The notes under the pieces were generated by a model. It was not told the origin of the DNA. It made no database searches and saw only the letters and a list, made by a program, of their open reading frames with translations. Below are positions 57,098 through 64,000 of a stretch of DNA of 64,000 bases, piece after piece; the first letter of the stretch is position 1; each line of letters opens with the position of its first letter. This DNA comes from Streptomyces hoynatensis. GTDB taxonomy: Bacteria > Actinomycetota > Actinomycetes > Streptomycetales > Streptomycetaceae. The translations under genes and the position numbers were made by a program. The stretch is from the NCBI RefSeq assembly GCF_003626535.1, contig NZ_RBAL01000008.1, forward strand, positions 266,454 through 330,453, in the 5' to 3' direction.

Positions 57098-58705
57098 TCA
57101 CAGCGGGTCGATCTCGGTCAGCTCCTCCGCCAGGTGCAGCCAGCGGGTCACGCCGATGCCGTGCAGGAAGGGCAGGTCGTGGCTGGCGACGAGCAGCGCC
57201 CCGCGGTAGGCGCCGAGCGCGGAGGTCAGCCGGCGGACGCTGGCGAGGTCCAGGTTGTTGGTCGGCTCGTCCAGCATCAGCAGCTGCGGGGCAGGCTCGG
57301 CCAGCAGCAGGGCGGCCAGCGAGGCGCGGAAGCGCTCGCCGCCGGAGAGGGTGCCGACCCGCTGGTCCGGCCGGTTCTTGCGGAACAGGAAGCGCGCGAG
57401 CTGGGCGCGGATGTGCTGGGGGTCGGCGCCGGGCGCCAGCCGCCTGACGTTCTCCGCGACGCTCAGCTCCGCGTCCAGCAGGTCCAGCCGCTGGGGGAGG
57501 TAGCGCAGCGGCACGTGGACCGCCACCGTGCCCGCCGCCGGGGCCAGTTCGCCGGCGATGGTGTCGAGCAGCGTGGACTTTCCCGCCCCGTTGCGGCCGA
57601 CCAGGGCGATCCGCTCGGGGCCGAGCACCTCCAGGGTGGCCCTGGAGCCCTGCCTCATCCGCACCCCGTCCAGGCTGAGCACCCGGCGGCGCGCGGGCAC
57701 GGCGGTGTGCGGCAGGTCCACCCGGATCTCGTCGTCGTCGCGGACCGCGCTCTCCGCCGTCTCCAGCCGCTCCCTGGCCTCGGCGAGGCGCTCCTGGTGC
57801 AGGCCGAGGAGCTTGCCCGCGGACTCCTGCGAGGTCCGCTTCTTCATCCGCATCGCGGCCCGCGAGTCGCGCTTGTTCTCGAACGCCTTCCGCGCGTTGC
57901 GGCTGCGGCCCGCGAGCTTGTCGTGAGCCTCGATCAACTCCCGCTTCTGCCGCCGCACCTCCGCCTCCGCGGCCCGCACCAGGCGCTCCGCGGCCTCCTG
58001 TTCGACCGCGAGCGCCTCCTCGTACCGGGAGAGGGTGCCGCCGTACCAGGTGACCCGGCCGTCCCTCAGGTCGGCGATGTGGTCGACGCGTTCGAGCAGT
58101 TCGCGGTCGTGGCTGACCACGAGGAGGACGCCCCCGAAGGCGGCGACGGCGGCGTGGAGCCGTTCGCGGGCCCGCAGGTCGAGGTTGTTCGTCGGCTCGT
58201 CCAGCAGCAGCACCCCGGGCCGCCGCAGCAGCAGGGCCGCCAGGCTGAGCAGCACGGTCTCGCCGCCGGAGAGCCGGCCGACGGTCCGGTCGAGGTCGAT
58301 GTGCCCGAGGCCGAGCTGGTCGAGGAGGGCGTGGGTGCGCTCCTCCACGTCCCAGTCCTCGCCGACCGTGGCGAAGTGCTCCTCGGCCGGATCGCCGGCC
58401 TCGATGGCGTGCAGCGCGGCGCGCACGGCGTCGATGCCGAGCATGCGGTCGACCCGCTGGGTGGTGTCGAGGGTGAGGTTCTGCGGCAGGTAGCCGACCT
58501 CGCCCGCCACCCGCACCGAGCCTGCGGTGGGGCGCAACTCGCCTGCCAGCAGCCTCAGCAGGGTCGACTTCCCGGAGCCGTTGAGCCCGATCAGGCCGGT
58601 GCGCCCGGGGCCGAGGGCGAGGTCGAGGCCGTCGAAGACCACGCTGCCGTCGGGCCAGGCGAAGGACAGCCGGGTGCAGGCGATCTGGGTGGCGGATACG
58701 GGCAC
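57098..58705 (-). CDS. ABC-F family ATPase
   Basis: 535 residues with two ATPase domains and no membrane segment. Domain 1: GLNGSGKSTLLRLLAG, RLSGGETVLLSLAALLL, VLLLDEPTNNLDL; domain 2: GRNGAGKSTLLDTIAG, TLSGGERFRASLAALLL, LLMLDEPTNNLDL. Between them a long basic linker (~220-310, KRELIEAHDKLAGRSRNARKAF...) reaches the ribosome in this family. ABC-F proteins rescue ribosomes or protect them from antibiotics. GTG 58705 has GGAGG 5 nt upstream; the frame opens 15 codons earlier. The ~300-nt upstream leader has a mini-ORF and repeated hairpins, as in antibiotic-inducible members. Confidence 0.93.
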   Translation of the reverse strand: MPVSATQIACTRLSFAWPDGSVVFDGLDLALGPGRTGLIGLNGSGKSTLLRLLAGELRPTAGSVRVAGEVGYLPQNLTLDTTQRVDRMLGIDAVRAALHAIEAGDPAEEHFATVGEDWDVEERTHALLDQLGLGHIDLDRTVGRLSGGETVLLSLAALLLRRPGVLLLDEPTNNLDLRARERLHAAVAAFGGVLLVVSHDRELLERVDHIADLRDGRVTWYGGTLSRYEEALAVEQEAAERLVRAAEAEVRRQKRELIEAHDKLAGRSRNARKAFENKRDSRAAMRMKKRTSQESAGKLLGLHQERLAEARERLETAESAVRDDDEIRVDLPHTAVPARRRVLSLDGVRMRQGSRATLEVLGPERIALVGRNGAGKSTLLDTIAGELAPAAGTVAVHVPLRYLPQRLDLLDAELSVAENVRRLAPGADPQHIRAQLARFLFRKNRPDQRVGTLSGGERFRASLAALLLAEPAPQLLMLDEPTNNLDLASVRRLTSALGAYRGALLVASHDLPFLHGIGVTRWLHLAEELTEIDPL

Positions 58706-59153
58706 GGTGGCCTCCGGTCTGCTCGGGGTGGTGGATTCCTGCGGTTCCACGGCGGCGGCCGGGCACGGGCCGGCTCGGGCCGGCCGTGACCGGCCCGCCG
58801 TGGCGGGATTGCGGGAAGGACACCGGGCCCGGGGCAGACCGGGGCACTGGGTGATCGTGGGAAGGCGGAGGCCGGGGTGGCTTCACGTCAGAGGCCGATC
58901 GCGCGGCGCGGCCGGCACGCGTGCTCTCGGGCACGCGCGGCCTGCGGGCACGCGGTGTCTTCGACCTCAGCCGGCCACGGCCTCTCCTCTCGACGGCAAC
59001 AGGGCCGTCACGACTTTAGGCGGCGGGCGCGGGCGCGGGCAAGCGCAAGGGGGCCCCCTGGCCGGGAGCCCCGCCTCGCGGGGGCGCCGGGCCCCGCCCG
59101 GCGGCGGGGGCCGCGCCGCGGCGGCCGGCCGGCGGCGGTGCGCCGGCCGGGCC
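58706..59153 (-). other. Long leader/intergenic region upstream of the ABC-F gene
   Basis: 448 nt between the desaturase stop and the ABC-F start, both on the minus strand. GGCACGCG occurs three times (58914, 58930, 58947; plus-strand reading). GCGTGC/GCACGC at 58919-58936 forms a perfect 6-bp hairpin, so alternative pairings are possible. A mini-ORF with a strong ribosome site lies at 58967-58978. The part from 59020 to 59150 is GC-rich with nothing recognisable. Confidence 0.5.
58967..58978 (-). CDS. Possible 3-codon leader ORF upstream of ABC-F gene
   Basis: Minus strand: GTG GCC GGC TGA, preceded by GAGAGGAGAGG with about 5 nt spacing. It is too short to be a protein. In inducible ABC-F genes, ribosomes paused on short leader ORFs change the leader's folding. 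This may be such an element, or chance. Confidence 0.3.
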   Translation of the reverse strand: MAG

Positions 59154-60143
59154 TCAGGCGTTCCCGGCGGCGCGGGCCCCGGCGCGGGCCTCGGCGCGGG
59201 CGCGGCGCGCGGCGAGGCGTTCGTCGAAGCTCCTGGCCTCGTCGTCGAGGCCGCCGAGGAAGAGGCCGAGTTCCTCCTGGGCCTTGCGGCCCTCGGGGCC
59301 GAGGCCGCTGAGGTTCATGGTCTTCAGGAAGCGCAGGACGGGCAGCAGCACCTCGTCGTGGTGGATGCGCAGGTTGTATATGCCGCCGATGGCCATCTTC
59401 GCGGCGGCGCGCTCGAATCCGGGGATGCCGTGGCCCGGCATCCGGAAGCCGACGACGACGTCCCGCACGGCCTGCATCGTCTGGTCGGGGGCCAGCTCGA
59501 AGGCGGCGGCCAGCAGGTTGCGGTAGAAGACCATGTGCAGGTTCTCGTCGGTGGCTATCCGGGCCAGCATCCGGTCGCACACCGGGTCCCCCGACTCGCG
59601 GCCGGTGTTGCGGTGCGAGATGCGGGTGGCCAGTTCCTGGAAGGCGACGTAGGCCACCGAGTGCAGCAGGGAGTGGCTGTTGTCCGATTCGAAGCCCTCC
59701 GACATGTGCGCCATCCGGAAGTTCTCCAGCTGCACGGGGTCGACGGCCCGCGAGGTGAGCAGGTAGTCCCGCATCACGATGCCGTGGCGGCCCTCCTCGG
59801 CCGTCCAGCGGTGCACCCAGGTGCCCCAGGCCCCGTCGCGGCCGAAGATCGTGGCGATCTCGTGGTGGTAGCTCGGCAGGTTGTCCTCGGTGAGGAGGTT
59901 GACCACCAGGGCGGTGCGCCCGACGTCGGTCACCTTCGACTGGTCGGGGGCCCATGCCTCGCCGCCGAGCGGACCGTCGAAGTCCCGCCCCAGGCTCCAG
60001 GGCACGTACTCGTGGGGCATCCAGTCCTTGGCCACCTTCAGGTGCCGGTTCAGCTCGCGTTCGACCACCTCCTCCAGGGCGAAGAGCAGACGGGTGTCCG
60101 TCCACTCGCGAGACGAGGTGAGACGGGCGGGGCTAGCGGTCAC
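59154..60143 (-). CDS. Acyl-[acyl-carrier-protein] desaturase
   Basis: 329 residues of the soluble di-iron desaturase family. Iron ligands are visible in the two ExxH-type motifs: WTAEEGRHGIVMRDYL and ATDENLHMVFYR; also WMPHEYVPW, and SLLHSVAYVAFQELATRISHRN. It introduces a double bond into acyl chains bound to ACP, adjusting membrane fluidity. The GTG at 60143 has AGGAG 5 nt before. About 200 nt of pyrimidine-rich leader and two adjoining palindromes lie upstream, suggesting repressor control. It is a single-gene unit between tex and the ABC-F gene. Confidence 0.93.
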   Translation of the reverse strand: MTASPARLTSSREWTDTRLLFALEEVVERELNRHLKVAKDWMPHEYVPWSLGRDFDGPLGGEAWAPDQSKVTDVGRTALVVNLLTEDNLPSYHHEIATIFGRDGAWGTWVHRWTAEEGRHGIVMRDYLLTSRAVDPVQLENFRMAHMSEGFESDNSHSLLHSVAYVAFQELATRISHRNTGRESGDPVCDRMLARIATDENLHMVFYRNLLAAAFELAPDQTMQAVRDVVVGFRMPGHGIPGFERAAAKMAIGGIYNLRIHHDEVLLPVLRFLKTMNLSGLGPEGRKAQEELGLFLGGLDDEARSFDERLAARRARAEARAGARAAGNA

Positions 60144-60344
60144 GAACACTCCTGGGGGCGCTGACAATTCGTCCGCCTGCCCGGTGGGCGGCGCGGGGTC
60201 GGCGCCGCGGACGCACGGGGCGGGCGGGGCGGACGACGGACGGGAAGCGAGGGACGAACGACGGAGAACGACGGAGAACGACGGGAAGACGACGGGAGAG
60301 ACGGCGGAAGAGAAGACGAGACGATCGGACGGTGAGAGGAAGTA
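60144..60344 (-). other. Pyrimidine-rich leader of the desaturase gene with short repeats
   Basis: From about 60228 to 60342 the plus strand is almost only A, G and C with hardly any T (ACGGAGAACG repeated at 60261-60280, then ACGACGGGA variants). The desaturase mRNA would therefore carry over 100 nt of C/U/G with almost no A and little structure. No gene fits. It may be a binding region for Rho or another RNA-binding protein. Confidence 0.55.
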
Positions 60345-60374
60345 CCTACGAGACCGTAGGTTACGGCACCGTAA
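60345..60374. promoter_or_regulatory. Two abutting palindromes, probable desaturase operator
   Basis: CCTACG-N4-CGTAGG (60345-60360) is followed directly by TTACGG-CA-CCGTAA (60361-60374). The half sites share the word (T/C)TACGG. The spacing and symmetry suit a TetR-type dimer or pair of dimers. The site lies about 200 nt upstream of the desaturase start, near the likely transcription start. No regulator gene is in the immediate neighbourhood. Confidence 0.6.
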
Positions 60375-60432
60375 GTTGTTACCCCCCGGTCTGGCAAGGC
60401 GGTGGACGAGAACCGGCCCCAGGACACGGCTC

Positions 60433-60463
60433 GGGCCCGGGCCACACCTGGTGGCCCGGGCCC
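60433..60463 (-). terminator. 13-bp perfect hairpin after tex
   Basis: GGGCCCGGGCCAC (60433-60445) pairs exactly with 60451-60463 around a 5-nt loop. It is 65 nt past the tex stop in the direction of tex transcription. Confidence 0.75.
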
Positions 60464-60527
60464 TCAAACGCCCGCCGTTATGACGTTTTTCACGCGCTGC
60501 CGGGTGGACTTCCCCGGCCGGCCGCGC

Positions 60528-62963
60528 TCAGCGGCCCCGCTCCGGGCCGAGCAGCCCCGCGCGGCGCAGGGCGTCCGCCATCGCGCTGTTCGCCGGCGCC
60601 GGCGCCTCTCGCCGGGCGCCGCCCCGCCGGTCGCGCTGGCGCGGGGAGCCGCCGTTCCCGCCGCTCGCGGCGCCGCCGCGCTCCCGGCGGTCCCGCCGCT
60701 CGCCCCGGTCCCCGCGCTCGCCCCGGGGCCGGTCCTCGCGCCCGCGGCCGGCGCCCGGCTCCTCGTCGAGGCGCAGGGTGAGCGAGATGCGCTTGCGCGG
60801 CACGTCCACGTCGAGCACCTTCACCGTGACGATGTCGCCGGGCTTGACGACCTCCCTGGGGTCGGAGACGAACCGGCGCGACATCGCGGAGACGTGGACC
60901 AGGCCGTCCTGGTGCACGCCGACGTCCACGAACGCCCCGAATGCCGCCACGTTGGAGACCACGCCCTCAAGCACCATGCCCGGGCTCAGGTCGCCGATCT
61001 TCTCCACGCCCTCCTTGAAGCGGGCGGTCCTGAAGGCCGGGCGCGGGTCGCGGCCCGGCTTCTCCAGCTCGCGCAGGATGTCGGTGACCGTGGGCAGGCC
61101 GAAGGTCTCGTCCACGAAGTCGGCCGGCCGCAGCGCGCGCAGCGCCTGGCCGTTGCCGATCAGGGCGCGCACGTCGCCGCCGGTGGCGCCGGCCATGCGC
61201 CGCACCACCGGGTACGCCTCGGGGTGCACGGCGGAGGCGTCGAGGGGGTCGTCGCCCTCGCGGATGCGCAGGAAGCCCGCGCACTGCTCGAAGGCCTTGG
61301 GCCCGAGCCTGGCCACGTCCTTGAGGGAACCGCGGCTGCGGAAGGGGCCGTTGGCGTCGCGGTGGGAGACGATGTTCTCCGCGAGGGTGGTGCCGATGCC
61401 CGAGACCCTGGCGAGCAGGGGCACGGAGGCGGTGTTCACGTCGACGCCCACGCCGTTCACGCAGTCCTCGACGACCGCGTCGAGCGAGCGGGAGAGCTTC
61501 ACCTCGGACAGGTCGTGCTGGTACTGGCCCACGCCGATGGACCTGGGGTCGATCTTGACCAATTCGGCGAGCGGGTCCTGCAGGCGGCGGGCGATGGACA
61601 CGGCGCCGCGCAGCGACACGTCCATGCCGGGCAGCTCCCTGGCGGCGTAGGCGGAGGCCGAGTAGACGGAGGCGCCGGCCTCGGAGACCACCATCCTGGT
61701 CAGCCGCTGCTCCGGCAGCAGGGCGACCAGCTCGCCCGCCAGCTTGTCGGTCTCCCTGGAGGCCGTGCCGTTGCCGATGGCGATCAGCTCGACGCCGTGC
61801 TCGACGGCCAGCGAGGCGAGCCGCTTCAGGGCCTCGTCCCAGCGCCGGTGCGGGGCGTGCGGGTAGATCGTGTCGGTGGCGGCCACCTTGCCCGTGGCGT
61901 CCACGACGGCCACCTTGACCCCGGTGCGCAGGCCGGGGTCGAGGCCCATGGTGGGGCGGGTGCCGGCCGGGGCGGCGAGCAGGAGGTCGCGCAGGTTGGC
62001 GGCGAAGACGGCGACCGCCTCGTCCTCGGCCCGGGTGCGCAGCCTGGCGCGCAGGTCGATGCCCAGGTGCACCAGGATGCGGGTGCGCCAGGCCCAGCGG
62101 ACGGTCTCCGCCAGCCAGGGGTCGGCGGGGCGCCCGCGGTCGGCGATGCCGAAGCGGTGGGCGATGGCCCGCTCGTAGGGGGAGGGCTCGCCCGCGGCCT
62201 GCCGCCCCTCGGCCTCCGCCGGGTCCTCCGGCTCCAGCTGGAGGTCGAGGACCTCCTCCTTCTCGCCGCGGAACATGGCGAGCACCCGGTGCGAGGGCAG
62301 CTCGGTGAAGGGCTCGGCGAAGTCGAAGTAGTCCGCGAACTTGGCGCCCTCGGTCTCCTTGCCCTCCCGCACCCTGGCGCTCAGCCGCCCCCTGGTCCAC
62401 ATCCGCTCGCGCAACTCGCCCAGCAGGTCGGCGTCCTCGCCGAAGCGCTCGGTGAGGATGGCGCGGGCGCCCTGGAGGGCGGCCTCCGCGTCGGGCACGC
62501 CCCTGGCCTCGTCGACGAAGGCCGCGGCGGCGGCCTGCGGCGCCACCTCCGGGTCGGCGAGCAGCCCGTCGGCCAGCGGCTCGAGGCCGGCCTCGCGGGC
62601 GATCTGCGCCTTGGTGCGCCGCTTGGGCTTGTAGGGCAGGTAGATGTCCTCCAGGCGCGCCTTGGTGTCGGCGGCGAGGATGGCGGCCGTCAGCTCGTCG
62701 GTCAGCTTCCCCTGGGCGCGGATCGACTCCAGGATCGCCTCGCGCCTCTCGGCCAGCTCCCGCAGGTAGCGCAGCCGCTCCTCGACGGCGCGCAACTGCG
62801 CGTCGTCGAGCATGCCGGTGGCCTCTTTGCGATAGCGGGCGATGAAGGGCACCGTGGAACCGCCGTCGAGCAGACTCACGGCCGCCTGGATCTGCCCTTC
62901 CCTTACCCCGAGCTCCTCGGCGATCACGCCCTCGATGGACCGCCCCGCGACGGACTGTGTCAC
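60528..62963 (-). CDS. tex: Tex: RNA-binding transcription accessory protein
   Basis: 811 residues. Order as in Tex: N-terminal helical domain (SIEGVIAEELGVREGQIQAAVSLLDGGSTVPFIARYRKEATG), YqgF-like domain (GLDPGLRTGVKVAVVDATGK), helix-hairpin-helix region (NTASVPLLARVSGIGTTLAENIV) and S1 domain (GMVLEGVVSNVAAFGAFVDVGVHQDGLVHVS). A ~75-residue Arg/Gly/Asp-rich tail with RGER-type repeats follows and may bind RNA. The GTG at 62963 is chosen: GGAG lies 8 nt upstream, and a GTG two codons earlier is too close to it. A terminator hairpin follows. Confidence 0.95.
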   Translation of the reverse strand: MTQSVAGRSIEGVIAEELGVREGQIQAAVSLLDGGSTVPFIARYRKEATGMLDDAQLRAVEERLRYLRELAERREAILESIRAQGKLTDELTAAILAADTKARLEDIYLPYKPKRRTKAQIAREAGLEPLADGLLADPEVAPQAAAAAFVDEARGVPDAEAALQGARAILTERFGEDADLLGELRERMWTRGRLSARVREGKETEGAKFADYFDFAEPFTELPSHRVLAMFRGEKEEVLDLQLEPEDPAEAEGRQAAGEPSPYERAIAHRFGIADRGRPADPWLAETVRWAWRTRILVHLGIDLRARLRTRAEDEAVAVFAANLRDLLLAAPAGTRPTMGLDPGLRTGVKVAVVDATGKVAATDTIYPHAPHRRWDEALKRLASLAVEHGVELIAIGNGTASRETDKLAGELVALLPEQRLTRMVVSEAGASVYSASAYAARELPGMDVSLRGAVSIARRLQDPLAELVKIDPRSIGVGQYQHDLSEVKLSRSLDAVVEDCVNGVGVDVNTASVPLLARVSGIGTTLAENIVSHRDANGPFRSRGSLKDVARLGPKAFEQCAGFLRIREGDDPLDASAVHPEAYPVVRRMAGATGGDVRALIGNGQALRALRPADFVDETFGLPTVTDILRELEKPGRDPRPAFRTARFKEGVEKIGDLSPGMVLEGVVSNVAAFGAFVDVGVHQDGLVHVSAMSRRFVSDPREVVKPGDIVTVKVLDVDVPRKRISLTLRLDEEPGAGRGREDRPRGERGDRGERRDRRERGGAASGGNGGSPRQRDRRGGARREAPAPANSAMADALRRAGLLGPERGR

Positions 62964-63457
62964 TGTCACTGCTCCGCTTTCCCGGCGCGCTCTGCGCCGC
63001 GCTGTGCATTCTGGCAGGAGGGGCCGACAAAGCACGCCGCGACGGGCGGTTGCCCCGCACCGAGTCGGCGCGGCCCCGCCCCGGCCGACTGGGGGGGGCG
63101 GGGAGCCGGGGGCGCGCGTCCGGGCGGCCCGGGCGCGCGGCGATGATCAGGATGGCCGGAAATCCGCTGGTCGGCCCGGCGGGCGCCGCGGCCCGCGGGC
63201 GGCCCGCGGCCCGTGCGGGGCCCGGCGCGGGGCGGGTTCGCGCGCACTTTCGGCCAGGAACGCCGACCCGGGCGGGCGCGGCCTGCGCGCTTCGGGTGAC
63301 GAAGGTGAGCCGATGTCAACTCGGCCACTCCTCCGGGTGATATGAACTCCACACGTGCAGCTGAATTCCTTGCGGACTGCCGGGAGTTAGGGGCAGGGTG
63401 CGTGAAGTAACCCAGTGCACCCACTCCATGACACGCCGTGGAGACACCGGAGGGACC
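62964..63457. other. Divergent intergenic region, tex / RsbW-like gene
   Basis: 494 nt. The tex-proximal 280 nt are extremely GC-rich with several short hairpins and open frames that look like composition artefacts. A more AT-balanced stretch at 63300-63420 probably holds the promoter of the downstream gene (GATATG at 63339-63344 is a candidate -10). I see no other element. Confidence 0.4.
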
Positions 63458-63883
63458 ATGACGCTCACCAGCCCGGACGCCGGGACGCAACGCCTCTGCC
63501 GCAGCTGGCTGCTGACGGCCAGGCGGGAGGATCTGGCGCATTTCCGGCGCCTGGCCTCGCTCAGCATGCGCGAGTGGCGTCAGCCGCCGCACGTCACCGA
63601 GGTGGTGCTGCACGGCGTCACCGAGCTGCTGTCCAACGTGGCGCGGCACGTGGCGGACCCGCGCTGCACGCTGGAGTTGTGCCATCTCGGCGAGGCCGTG
63701 CTGGTCACGGTGCACGACCGGTCCTCCGCGCTGCCGAAGATCACCCTGCCGGACTGGACCGCCGAGGAGGGCAGGGGCCTGTGGCTGCTGCGGGAGATGG
63801 CCGACGACCTCGGCTACGCCCTGACCGAGGACGGCAAGCAGGTCTGGGTGCGGGTCGGCTCGGCCGCCTCCGAGCCCGTCTGA
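63458..63883 (+). CDS. RsbW-like ATP-binding regulatory protein
   Basis: 141 residues, a single HATPase_c2 domain: N box VTELLSNVARHV, G1-like VHDRSSALPK and G2 EEGRGLWLLREMADD. It belongs to the same group as the protein at 54277-54750 but is not a close copy. Possible anti-sigma or regulatory kinase; no partner gene adjacent. ATG 63458 has GGAGG 4 nt upstream. The frame opens 20 codons earlier without similarity. Confidence 0.88.
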   Translation: MTLTSPDAGTQRLCRSWLLTARREDLAHFRRLASLSMREWRQPPHVTEVVLHGVTELLSNVARHVADPRCTLELCHLGEAVLVTVHDRSSALPKITLPDWTAEEGRGLWLLREMADDLGYALTEDGKQVWVRVGSAASEPV

Positions 63884-63897
63884 GGCCGGCGGAGACG

Positions 63898-63970
63898 GGG
63901 CCCCGCGTCCCGGGGCCCTGAACGCCGGGGCCCCGGGGAGCCGGGGCCCGCGAGGCCGGGGCCCCGGGGG
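63898..63970. terminator. Hairpin array after the RsbW-like gene
   Basis: GGGCCCCG (63898-63905) pairs with CGGGGCCC (63911-63918). CCGGGGCCCCGG-type palindromes then repeat twice before 63970. The array separates this gene from the next, convergent gene. Confidence 0.6.
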
Positions 63971-63971
63971 C

Positions 63972-64000
63972 TCACTCCCCGGTGCCGTCCTCCTGCCCGG
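63972..64000 (-). CDS. C-terminal end of an unidentified gene (off right edge)
   Basis: Minus strand reads ...GQEDGTGE followed by TGA at 63972-63974. The short acidic tail and the position right after the terminator array suggest the end of a convergent gene. Too little is present to name it. Confidence 0.3.

Overview
The window is chromosomal DNA of a Streptomyces or close relative. Base composition is very GC-rich. GTG and TTG starts are common, genes sit in long runs with 4-bp start/stop overlaps, and the gene families are typical of the group (SAM-methyltransferase next to a GGDEF/EAL protein, Rpf-like wall lyase, HpnCDE, RsbW-like kinases, LanKC). I saw no tRNA, rRNA, transposase, integrase or CRISPR array, so this looks like chromosome with accessory patches.

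Layout. 1-1.7 kb: L-fucose catabolism (aldo/keto reductase, L-fuconate dehydratase) behind an 11-bp perfect inverted repeat. 1.8-4 kb: metallo-beta-lactamase-fold hydrolase divergent from gluconokinase. 4-12 kb: a sugar uptake and catabolism operon (ROK regulator, RbsABC-like transporter, Gfo/Idh dehydrogenase, TIM-barrel isomerase), interrupted by about 700 bp of strikingly A-poor, non-coding DNA. 12.4-16.5 kb: a PAP2-type membrane enzyme, then a compact lanthipeptide locus: a 58-residue precursor directly upstream of a three-domain LanKC/LanL synthetase with a Cys/Cys/Cys zinc site. 16.7-24.5 kb: three-domain wall hydrolase, coupled SAM-methyltransferase and PAS-GGDEF-EAL genes, anmK, metG. 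24.6-28.7 kb: histidine-kinase-like protein, AlkB, MOSC, FG-GAP lipoprotein.

28.7-36 kb: an oxidative island that resembles a small biosynthetic cluster: FAD monooxygenase, FMN hydroxyacid oxidase, a membrane-anchored atypical P450 and an antiporter in one tightly overlapping operon, divergent from an adenylate-forming ligase. 36-38.7 kb: GH36-like glycosidase and a tyrosine phosphatase. 38.7-43.6 kb: hpnC-hpnD-hpnE-prenyl synthase, the squalene-forming part of a hopanoid cluster, without squalene-hopene cyclase. 43.8-51 kb: a seven-gene surface-polymer operon. It combines a cytidylyltransferase-like protein, a glycerol-1-phosphate-dehydrogenase-like protein, two CDP-alcohol phosphotransferases, a glycosyltransferase and a TagGH-like exporter, and it is divergent from galE.

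51-64 kb: galE, cation diffusion facilitator, idi, two RsbW-like ATP-binding proteins, an ABC exporter behind an unusually AT-rich control region, an ABC-F protein with a long leader, an acyl-ACP desaturase with paired palindromes and a pyrimidine-rich leader, and tex.

The best candidates for undescribed biology are the lanthipeptide pair (13.5-16.5 kb), the possible glycerol-1-phosphate/CDP-alcohol polymer system (43.8-51 kb) and the oxidative island (28.7-36 kb). All calls come from reading the sequence; no database search was possible.
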